Source: an uncultured Prevotella sp. (GTDB taxonomy: Bacteria; Bacteroidota; Bacteroidia; Bacteroidales; Bacteroidaceae). Taken from it: a DNA stretch of 8,358 nt. Each line of letters starts with the position of its first letter. The first letter of the stretch is position 1. The stretch lies in NCBI GenBank assembly GCA_937889855.1, contig CALBYK010000244.1:1-8358 (forward strand). Direction: 5' to 3'. Of this stretch, positions 1 through 7,600 are shown piece by piece. A program made the translations under genes and the position numbers. Under the pieces are notes generated by a model. That model was not told where the DNA came from. It searched no databases and saw only the letters and a program-made list of their open reading frames with translations.

Positions 1-2504
1 GCGTCGTTTATTACTCCGTCGTTGTTGAGGTCGGCGTAGGCACCTTCGATAGGCTTGCCGGAGCGGTCGTAGAGTTGGTGGTAGACGTAGAACATGTTGG
101 GCGCGTAGCCTTCGGTGAGCACCTGTATCTGGTTGTTGTCCTTGACGGTGGGGCCTACCATCATGTTTGTCTGCTGGTCGCTCTTCACAAGCGATAGGTT
201 CTTCACCTTCATCTTCTGCCACGTGAAGTTGTAGGAGAGGTTCCACTCCCAGTCCTTGGTCTGGATTGGGGTGGCTCCCAGCGTCACCTCGATGCCGTGG
301 CTGTCGACGTTGCCCACGTTGGTGGTGATGGTCTTGCCGAACTGTGTTCCGGCAGCTGCCGGAACGGTGGCTATGAGGTCCTTTGTCTTGCGTGTGTAGA
401 AGTCGAACGAGCCTGTGACGCGGTTCTTGAGGAAACCGAAGTCGAAGCCCACGTTCCATGAGTCGGTGGTCTCCCACTTGAGGTTCGAGACGTAAGCCTC
501 CGGCCGGTATGTGTTTATCCACGTGCCGTTGACGTAGCCCTCGGCTCCCGTGGCGCTATAAGTATATACTGGCAGGTAGTTGTAGTTGCCGCCAACCTCC
601 TGCTGTCCGGTCACGCCGTACGACGCGCGCAGCTTGAGGTTGCTAAGTACCTTGTTGTCCTTTAGAAACTTCTCGTTGCTGATGGTCCAGCCAAGTCCTA
701 CAGACGGGAATGTACCCCAGCGGTAGTCGCTGCCGAAGCGCGAGGATCCGTCGCGTCGCATTGTCGCGGTGAGCAGGTAACGTCCGTCGAACGAGTAGTT
801 CACGCGTCCGTAGTAGGAGAGCAGCGTGTGGCGGTAGTCCTCAGCCTTGTGAGTCTTGAGCTGGTCGCCGGCGATGTTGTACTCGGTTGTAGCCGGTGCC
901 GTTGACTTCCAGTACTGGTAGTCGTAGCCGATGGTGGCGTCGACGTTGCTCTTGGCCGACTCGAAGTAGTGGCCGTAGTTGGCGTAGAGCGTGAGCAGGT
1001 TGTTCTGCTTCTTCTGCGGGCCGTAGTAGTAGCTGTAGCCACCGTTGAAGTAGTCGGAAGCGGCGTAGTCGGGAATGATGGTGTGTCCCTTGCCCTGGGC
1101 GATGTCGGTGCCGGCAGTGGCGTGTAGCTTGATGTCGGGGAAGAAGTGGAGCTTGTAGTCGACGTCGAAGTTGCCTATGAATCGCTTCACGGTACTGCCC
1201 GCATCGTACATGTCGACCAGTCCGCGTGGGTTGCGTTGTCCTGCCGACGTGTTGATAGGCTTTCCGCTCGCGTCGAGCGACTCGGTGTAGCCGCCCAGCT
1301 CCGTAGAGCTGGAATATACGGGCAGCGTGGGGTTGAACGTGGCGGCAGCCCATATGGCGCTGCTGTTGTAGAATGAGTTCCTGGCTATGGAGCCTTTGGC
1401 GTTGAGCGTCAGCTTGAGGTGGTCGTCGAAGAAGCTCGGGTTGAGCACCAGCGAGCCGGTGAAACGCTCTGCCTTGTCGCCGCGTATGATGCCGTTCTGG
1501 TTGGCGTAGCCTACGGAGGCGCGGAAAGGCAAACCCTTGACGATGTTGCCCGAGAGCGAGAGGTTGTTGTCGGTAGAGAGCGACGTGCGGTAAACCTCGT
1601 CATACCAGTCGGTCGTGGCTGTGCCAAGCAGGGCCTTCTGCGTGTCGGTGCCGTTGGCGTTGATGACCGAGCGGAATTCGTCGGCGCTCAGTATGTCGAC
1701 CATCTGCGCGCGAGTTTGCACGGTGTTGGTCGACGTGAACTGCACGTTGAGCTTCGAGTCGCTGCCTTTCTTTGTCGTGATGAGGATAACGCCGTTTGAG
1801 GCGCGTGAGCCGTAGATGGCTGTTGAGGCTGCATCCTTCAGGACGGTCATCGACTCGATGTCCTGCGGGTTAATCATGCTGAGGAAGTTGTCTGATCCGC
1901 TGATGCCGCCAAGCTCCAATGGCACGCCATCGACAACAATCAGTGGGTCGTTAGATGCGTTGAGCGAGGCGCCGCCACGCACGCGAATGGTGCTTCCAGA
2001 AGTGGCAGAACCTGAGTTCGACATAATCTGCACGCCCGACACCTTGCCGTTGATAAGCTGCTCAGGAGATGATATCGCGCCCTTGTTGAAGTCCTTCGCC
2101 TTGACGGTGGACACCGAGCCGGTGAGGTCGCTCTTGCGCGTAGTGCCGTAGCCAACGACCACAACTTCGCCCAGTTGCTTGTCGTTGGAGTCGAGTTGTA
2201 TGGTCATCACTCCGTTCTTAATCTGGACGGTCTTTGCTACATAACCTATATAAGATACAGAGATTTGCTTTGTCCCGTCGGGAACAGAAAGCTCGAAATT
2301 GCCGTCGATGTCGGTCACAGCCCCCATTTTGTTGCCGTTCGTGCCAACAGAAGCACCGATAAGCGGCTCCTGGGTGTTGGCGTCAACCACGCAGCCTTTT
2401 ACCACGCGGTTCTGCGCTTGCGCTGATAGGGAGACTGCCGACAGCATACCTGCGAGAATCAGGGCTGATAGACGTCCCGTCTTGTTTCCTTTAGTTTCGT
2501 TCAT
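1..2504 (-). CDS. SusC-like TonB-dependent outer-membrane transporter, 3' end outside window
   Basis: Partial gene: 834 codons are visible, open to the left edge, so the C-terminal part of the barrel is missing (family members are about 1000 residues). The start is the ATG at 2504-2502, giving a signal peptide whose hydrophobic core spans about residues 12-27 and which ends in AQAQ near residue 30. Residues 34-105 are a carboxypeptidase-regulatory-like domain (VVDANTQEPLIGASV, TDIDGNFELSV, VSYIGY). A TonB-box region follows (EVVVVGYGTTRKSDLTGS, about 113-130), then the plug (IRVRG at 173, PLIVVDGVP at 187, VLKDAASTAIYGSRASNGVI from 221, ending TTKKG at 247), then beta-barrel sequence rich in Tyr, Asn and Asp. 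The last visible residues (DLNNDGVIND) form the usual SusC calcium-loop-like segment. There is no N-terminal STN domain, so sigma/anti-sigma signalling is not indicated. The family imports oligosaccharides or other nutrients with a SusD lipoprotein; none is visible here and the substrate cannot be told. The codons are strongly C-ending, unlike the ATA-rich regulators beside it. Confidence 0.96.
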   Translation of the reverse strand, partial: MNETKGNKTGRLSALILAGMLSAVSLSAQAQNRVVKGCVVDANTQEPLIGASVGTNGNKMGAVTDIDGNFELSVPDGTKQISVSYIGYVAKTVQIKNGVMTIQLDSNDKQLGEVVVVGYGTTRKSDLTGSVSTVKAKDFNKGAISSPEQLINGKVSGVQIMSNSGSATSGSTIRVRGGASLNASNDPLIVVDGVPLELGGISGSDNFLSMINPQDIESMTVLKDAASTAIYGSRASNGVILITTKKGSDSKLNVQFTSTNTVQTRAQMVDILSADEFRSVINANGTDTQKALLGTATTDWYDEVYRTSLSTDNNLSLSGNIVKGLPFRASVGYANQNGIIRGDKAERFTGSLVLNPSFFDDHLKLTLNAKGSIARNSFYNSSAIWAAATFNPTLPVYSSSTELGGYTESLDASGKPINTSAGQRNPRGLVDMYDAGSTVKRFIGNFDVDYKLHFFPDIKLHATAGTDIAQGKGHTIIPDYAASDYFNGGYSYYYGPQKKQNNLLTLYANYGHYFESAKSNVDATIGYDYQYWKSTAPATTEYNIAGDQLKTHKAEDYRHTLLSYYGRVNYSFDGRYLLTATMRRDGSSRFGSDYRWGTFPSVGLGWTISNEKFLKDNKVLSNLKLRASYGVTGQQEVGGNYNYLPVYTYSATGAEGYVNGTWINTYRPEAYVSNLKWETTDSWNVGFDFGFLKNRVTGSFDFYTRKTKDLIATVPAAAGTQFGKTITTNVGNVDSHGIEVTLGATPIQTKDWEWNLSYNFTWQKMKVKNLSLVKSDQQTNMMVGPTVKDNNQIQVLTEGYAPNMFYVYHQLYDRSGKPIEGAYADLNNDGVIND

Positions 2505-2567
2505 GTGGATAACGTTTAGGTAAATATGGTTTTTAATTCTTTATTGTTCGGTAAATTAAGTGAAGGA

Positions 2568-2604
2568 GGACAATGGGCATATTTGTCCGCGCCTATTTGT
2601 CCAA
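2568..2604. repeat. TTGTCC repeat cluster in the transporter leader
   Basis: Two direct copies of TATTTGTCC lie at 2580-2588 and 2594-2602, 14 bp apart. A reversed copy, GGACAA, lies at 2568-2573, so 2568-2588 reads GGACAA, nine bases, TTGTCC. ATGGGCAT sits between the arms at 2573-2580. On the transporter mRNA the same segment could form a 6-bp hairpin, and the reversed copy could pair with either direct copy. It may be a DNA operator downstream of the promoter, an RNA leader structure, or both. The motifs are plain in the sequence; the role is inferred. Confidence 0.55.
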
Positions 2605-2658
2605 CTGCATGGTTTTTATTGAAGATCTGAAACGGATTAGGTCTTTTTTTTTCGGTGG

Positions 2659-2666
2659 CAAAATTA
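2659..2666 (-). promoter_or_regulatory. Putative -7 element of the transporter promoter
   Basis: Read on the minus strand this is TAATTTTG, an exact fit to the Bacteroidetes -7 consensus TANNTTTG, and the only fit facing the transporter in the intergenic region. No TTTG is present at the expected 19-21 bp upstream: the nearest is at 2696-2693, 26 bp away, and a one-mismatch CTTG at 2687-2684 is 17 bp away. A poor -33 element suits a promoter that needs an activator. The predicted start of transcription is near 2652, giving a leader of about 150 nt. Confidence 0.5.
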
Positions 2667-2696
2667 CACTTGTTGACGTAAATCAAGCATCACAAA

Positions 2697-2745
2697 TTGG
2701 ACAAATGGCAAAACAAAACGGACATTAACCCGTTGAAATGCCCAT
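2697..2745. promoter_or_regulatory. Candidate activator operator upstream of the transporter promoter
   Basis: TTGGACAAAT at 2697-2706 is the exact reverse complement of ATTTGTCCAA at 2595-2604. A second half-site, CGGACATT, lies at 2719-2726; the two GGACA cores are 21 bp apart in the same orientation, about two helical turns, as expected for the two helix-turn-helix units of an AraC-type protein. ATGCCCAT at 2738-2745 is the reverse complement of ATGGGCAT at 2573-2580. The block lies about 30-80 bp upstream of the transporter -7 element, where a class I/II activator would bind. Binding by the regulator encoded at 4688-8149 is inference. Confidence 0.5.
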
Positions 2746-2792
2746 AAACAAAGGATTTGGGAGAAATGTAAAGCAATTTGTTGCTATTATTG

Positions 2793-2824
2793 TTTGCCGC
2801 TTATCTAAATAATGACTATTTTTG
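2793..2824 (+). promoter_or_regulatory. Promoter of the TPR/HTCS-like operon
   Basis: TTTG at 2793-2796 and TATTTTTG at 2817-2824 are separated by 20 bp, a full match to the Bacteroidetes housekeeping consensus (TTTG, 19-21 bp, TANNTTTG). Transcription would begin near 2830, leaving a leader of about 40 nt before the ATG at 2871. This suggests basal, constitutive expression of the regulator pair. Confidence 0.75.
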
Positions 2825-2870
2825 CATTGAATAGAAATAAACAGTTGACATAACCGCATATAACATATAA

Positions 2871-4631
2871 ATGGCCTTCATACAATATACGTACCACCAT
2901 CAACAGCATACATATCAACACCGACAGCCGTACCGGTTGCTCTTTACAGCTTTTGTGTGGCTTGTCGTGTCAGTATGTTGCGTGGCGCAGAAGAACATTT
3001 ACGGCATCAACGACCGTCTTTACGTCATGTACACCGAGGCATACACTCTGCGTGCCAAGCCCGAGGGACTGCGTCTGGCGCAGCAGATGCTGCACGAGGC
3101 AGAGCTTATGCGTGACGGCAAGGCGCAGTGCTTGGCACTGAGCGTCGTCATGTTCTACCACTACTACCTGCTCAACGATGAGGCAGGATTCCGGCAGGCC
3201 GTGAAGGACATGCAGGACCGTGCACTGAAGACAGGCTATCGTCAGTATTACTATTTCGGAATGACCAACACCGTCAACTGGCTTCTCATGCGCAAGCGCA
3301 ACTATGAAGCTATGGATTACGTGAACCGATTTCTGGAAGAGGCACGCAAGGGCAACGACATGCTCGGAATGTGGGGCGGACTCAACAGCTTGGCGCAGGT
3401 GCACATCGCGCGTATGGAATACGGGGTGGCTGCAAAGGCTCTTGACGAGGCTGCCGATATAGGCAAGAAATATCTTCCCGACCAAGACCTTATCACCACA
3501 TACCGAAAGCTGACCGACTGTTACAGCAACCAGTTTGAGTATGCAAAGATGCTTGAGGTGGCGACACTTGGCTACCGTCAGGCACGCACTAAGAACAACC
3601 GTGAGCGCATGCTGGCAAACATGGCCTTTGCCGCGCTGAAACTGCACAAATATGACAAGGTGAAGGATTTCTGTGCCGAATACATACAGTCGAGAGGATC
3701 TAAGATTGTCAACGATTCAGTGAATGAAATACTGGAGTTTTTTGACTATGAGGTTCTCATAATGCTACATATGGTTAACGGAGAATTCGACAGAGCCAAA
3801 TTACTGATTGACAATATGTCAAAAGTGCAGGGCTACGGACGAAGACAACTGCGCATCAAGATGAGCTACTGCGAGATGACAGGAGACATGAAAGGACTTG
3901 CCGAGTTGAAAAAACATTTCTACCGGTCATGGCTTCAGTATAAGGACGAGGCGCAGGTACAAGAAATGGCGGACTTGAATGCAATGTTCTTCAACCAAAA
4001 GCTGGAGATGGAGAACCGGCAGCTAATGCTTGACCGGCAACTTGCCGAGAATGGACACCGACGCGCCGAAATAGCCAACAACAACCTCTCGCTCGCCAAC
4101 ACGCGGCTGTCGCTCTACAACTCCGACCTCGAGCTACAGCGCACACGCTCAGCCGCCGACATCCTGCGTCTGTCGGTCAATAACAAGAAACTGGAAACGG
4201 AGCGGTTGCAGGGCGACATCAGCAAGGCGAAGATAGAACGGCAGGCATCAAAGTTGCGCGCCTGGACGATGGCTCTAATTTTCGCTATCGTCATTGTGGC
4301 TTTCGGCCTTTTCATGCATGTCCACAGACACGTGATGCGACGCCTTCGCCATATACACCGCCAACTCGAGATAAACAATGTGGAGCTTGAGGCGGCCCGC
4401 AACATCGCCGTCAATGCCAATAACGCCAAGACGATTGTGCTGCAGAACATGACTGACGACATAAAGATTCCGCTCAGCTCCATTGCAGGGTTCGCACAGA
4501 TTCTTGCCGATGGCAGCGATGAGATGAAACCGAGGGAGCGAAAAGAATGTTATGAAAAAATCAGAACCAATACCGACCAACTGCTCGACATCGTGACGGC
4601 CGCACTCGAAAAAGCCCAAAACAGGAATTGA
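2871..4631 (+). CDS. Periplasmic TPR/coiled-coil membrane protein with a histidine-less DHp stub
   Basis: The 586-residue protein starts with an odd His/Gln/Tyr-rich stretch, then a hydrophobic signal segment (about 22-38) ending CVAQ. Residues 45-355 are helical, TPR-like repeats with the typical Ala/Gly/Tyr spacing (for example near 160-290). A long coiled coil spans about 359-463, a membrane helix about 466-484, and a cytoplasmic tail 485-586. The tail resembles the DHp helices of a kinase: NMTDDIKIPLSSIAGFAQIL at 526-545 matches the usual NMSHEIRTPL motif but has Asp529 in place of the phospho-accepting His and Asp530 in place of the following Glu. The protein ends after the second DHp helix (QLLDIVTAALEKAQ), with no ATP-binding domain. 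TPR sensor kinases of this layout are common in Bacteroidetes; this one cannot act as a kinase. The ATG is chosen for its 40-nt spacing from the promoter start and its A-rich leader. It lies 56 bp before the HTCS-like gene, with no promoter between them, so the two are probably co-transcribed. A sensory or scaffold partner role is inferred. Confidence 0.88.
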   Translation: MAFIQYTYHHQQHTYQHRQPYRLLFTAFVWLVVSVCCVAQKNIYGINDRLYVMYTEAYTLRAKPEGLRLAQQMLHEAELMRDGKAQCLALSVVMFYHYYLLNDEAGFRQAVKDMQDRALKTGYRQYYYFGMTNTVNWLLMRKRNYEAMDYVNRFLEEARKGNDMLGMWGGLNSLAQVHIARMEYGVAAKALDEAADIGKKYLPDQDLITTYRKLTDCYSNQFEYAKMLEVATLGYRQARTKNNRERMLANMAFAALKLHKYDKVKDFCAEYIQSRGSKIVNDSVNEILEFFDYEVLIMLHMVNGEFDRAKLLIDNMSKVQGYGRRQLRIKMSYCEMTGDMKGLAELKKHFYRSWLQYKDEAQVQEMADLNAMFFNQKLEMENRQLMLDRQLAENGHRRAEIANNNLSLANTRLSLYNSDLELQRTRSAADILRLSVNNKKLETERLQGDISKAKIERQASKLRAWTMALIFAIVIVAFGLFMHVHRHVMRRLRHIHRQLEINNVELEAARNIAVNANNAKTIVLQNMTDDIKIPLSSIAGFAQILADGSDEMKPRERKECYEKIRTNTDQLLDIVTAALEKAQNRN

Positions 4632-4687
4632 ATGCAATATCTCATTGAGCCGAACGATTTTGACAAAATATTGAACCATAACACTAA

Positions 4688-7600
4688 ATGAAATATCTTA
4701 AGCCTCTAATTCTGACACTGCTCGCGCTTATAATCGCGACATACGCCACGTCGGCCCAAACATTCGACAACATAAATGTTGCCGATGCGTCCACCGTGTG
4801 CTCCATCGCGCAGGACAGTCAGGGCATAATGTGGCTCGGAACTGAACGCGGACTGTATTCATACGATGGCTACCGCACAATACCGCACAATACCGCCGCC
4901 GACGGCTCTTCACTTGCAACACGAATCCACTCCATGCTGATCTTCCATAACATTATATATATGGGAACAGAGCGCGGACTGTTCGTCTATGATATATTGA
5001 AAGGACGCTATGCCGACACGGACGGACGACAGTCAAGGGACATACGTGCCGTCGCGCTGCATGGCGGACGCCTTTGGCTTGGTGGAGCGCAGGGATTGTT
5101 CAGCCTTAATCTTGCCAACGGGAATGTGCGCGTCGAAAACCGCCACATACAGAATGTCTACTCGCTGCTTGGTACACGCAACGGACTGCTCATTGGAACA
5201 ATGGGCGGACTTGCTCTGCGCTCGGACAATGGAAACACGCGGCAGATAACCATATGCTCTGGAAACCAACCTCTCGTCAATGCCATGCTCGCAGAGTCAG
5301 GCTCCAGCGTTGTATGGATCGGTACTGAGGGAGCTCTCTACCGCTACGACTGGCACCGGCTTGAATGTATAGCGCCCTTGAACGGCAACTCCATAAAGTC
5401 GCTCGACATGCAAGGTGGCAATATTTACGCCGGGACAGATAACGGATTGTTTATATATAATAAGGTGACGCATGTGGTAAACCACGCGCTACACGATTCC
5501 CGCTCGCCGCAATCCATTGCCAATAACATTGTTTGGTCTGTGGCTGCCGACCGTTGGGACAATATATGGGCAGGCACTGACCAGGGTGTGTCGGTGATAG
5601 GGCGGCACCAGTTTTACAAATATATACCACTCTCTGACATCACGCAGACAGGCGACGGCAACTGCCTTCACCTCATATACCGCAGCGATAACAACATGTT
5701 GTGGCTCGGCGGAACCAACGGACTTATAGGATACAAAACTGCTCATGGGTTCATGCCGGACAAAGCCGGCAATGTTGACTGGTACCGACAAACGTCAACA
5801 ACCCGATATATGTCGCACAACCGTGTGCGCCGTGTCTATACCGACCTTGACGGGACTGTAATCGTGTGCACCGACCACGGCCTGAATATATACAACCCAC
5901 AAACAAGGCAGATGCGCAATGTTATTGTAACCGACAGGTCGCACCGCTATAACACAACGTGGGCATACGACATCGTCGACGATGGAATGGGGCGATACTG
6001 GATTTGCTCATATATGGGCGGGGTGTTTGTCATTGCCAAGGAGAAGCTTCTGCATGCTGCCAATGGCACAGCCATTGCCGACAGGCATGTGTTGAAGGAA
6101 CTGCAAGGTATACATGTCTGGCAACTCGTGAAGGACGGAAAGGGACACATATGGGCGAGGATGTACGACCGTGGACTCGACAGAATCGACTCCCGTACAA
6201 TGCATGTTGATCATGTCATAGGAAAGGACCGAATTGTAAACGACCTCACCACCGACAGCCAAGGCAATGTTTGGGCGGCGATGGACGGCGAGATACACTG
6301 TTTCGGAACAACCGCCACTACTGACCGCTCGTTGCGTATGGCTGCATATGATGTCAATGATGCCGCGCTTCTCTGTTGTGTGGGGAATGATGTATGGGCT
6401 GTCAGTGGAGGCGACTGCTGCATAATAGGTAAGAATGGACAGTCTACTCGCTTCGCTGTGCCAGGATTTCGGCCACTGGCTATAAGCTATGACCACGTGT
6501 CGCGATGTGTGCTGCTTGGCGGTAACGACGCTGTGGTGAGTATTCCAGTCGACGGCGTGACACGCTCGTATTTGAATGCTGACTACCGTGGTGTGGCAAG
6601 GCATAGCTCGGCTGCACGGCACAATTTCCTTCTGTCGGGAATAATGGTGGACGGGAAGCCGTTGGTTACAGAAGACGGCTACCCTACATATCTTTCGGAA
6701 ATCACTCTGTCGGCCAGGCAAAACAATGTGACGTTCCAGCTCACCGACCTGCCAATGTCGGGGCAAATGCCCTATGTCTATGCCTACAGACTGGATGGCA
6801 TAGACCGTTCATGGAAATATATGCACGGTGAGCGTCAGGAAATAAGCTACAACGCATTGCCTCCGGGTAACTATAATCTTGAGGTAAGGCTTGTTGACGG
6901 ATTGGGCGAGGCGAAAGGCGAGGTGTTCAAACTCGGTTTGACAATACTGCCGCCATGGTATATGTCAGTGTGGGCAAAGCTCGTTTATCTTGTGCTGTTT
7001 GTTGCGCTCATCGTATGGACAATCAATTTCTATTGGATTCGGCGACGCCTGCGTGAGGAGCATGAGGCTAAAGAGCGTATAATAGAAGAGTCAACAGCCA
7101 GGTCGGCTTTCTTTGACAACCTGTCACGACAACTCAGACAACCGCTCGGCGCTACGTTCGGTGCTATTCTCAACATGCTCCATAAAGAGCAGAACTCTTC
7201 CAATATCAGGTCGCTGGAACAGATGAGGAGAAATGTGGTCGGCATAAACTCGCTTGTTTTTAAGGTGCTTGATTTGCAGCAGACGAAGAATGACAATGGA
7301 CAAGTGGCAAAGGTAATGTTTGACATCGTCGATTTTTGCCGGCGGACTGCAGAGGATGCCCGCGCAAGGAACGGCAAGACAGTTGAGATTGACTACACTA
7401 CTGATATCCCGGAAGTGCTTGTCAGTCTTGATGTGGTAAGGTTGCAGCCTGTTCTCGATGAACTCGTAGACTTTGCAGTCTGCAACCGGGACTCTGACGG
7501 GCATGTCAAGATTACGGTAGCCGCAGACGACAATTCGGTGAGTGTTCTTGTTGGTATACCTGGCCTGGAAATACCAAAGGCGGAAATGCCTTTCGTCTTC

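Larger units (their letters stand above)
2505..2870. other. Divergent intergenic control region
   Basis: These 366 bases separate the two divergent start codons and contain no credible gene. They are AT-rich compared with the flanking coding DNA. They hold one promoter for each direction, a T9 tract at 2644-2652, and five TTGTCC-related half-sites with two copies of ATGGGCAT arranged around the transporter promoter. The stretch from 2505 to 2560 is the A/U-rich end of the transporter leader, without a recognisable Shine-Dalgarno sequence, as is usual for Bacteroidetes. Confidence 0.8.

Noticed and set aside
841..1353. 170-codon minus-strand open frame inside the transporter gene, and several plus-strand frames across 1146-2523
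   Set aside because: The transporter frame is open over the whole of 1-2504 with unmistakable family motifs; these overlapping frames have Arg/His/Val-rich compositions typical of shadow frames in GC-biased coding DNA.
2573..2745. Invertible promoter flanked by the ATTTGTCCAA and ATGGGCAT inverted repeats
   Set aside because: Bacteroidetes promoter inversion is known, but the arms here are only 8-10 bp of perfect match with unequal spacing, and no recombinase gene is in the window. Operator sites explain the repeats better.
2967..2993. Lipoprotein signal in the TPR protein (VSVCC near residues 33-37)
   Set aside because: The residues before the Cys do not fit the usual Leu-Ala/Ser-Gly/Ala-Cys pattern, and the protein has its own membrane helix; an ordinary signal peptide is more likely.
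2970..3647. 225-codon antisense open frame opposite the TPR gene
   Set aside because: It has no recognisable domain and lies fully opposite a well-supported gene; its composition (Val, Leu, His, Cys-rich) is that of a reverse-frame shadow.
4632..4687. Possible promoter or terminator between the two regulator genes (CGATTTTG at 4655-4662; palindrome ATTTTG-A-CAAAAT at 4657-4669; CAATAT/ATATTG arms at 4635-4673)
   Set aside because: The promoter-like element mismatches TANNTTTG at two fixed positions and has no -33 partner. The palindrome is all A/T at its core and would make only a very weak RNA hairpin.
6008..6766. 252-codon antisense open frame opposite the propeller region
   Set aside because: No domain or promoter could be seen, and it lies wholly opposite propeller and Y_Y_Y coding sequence.
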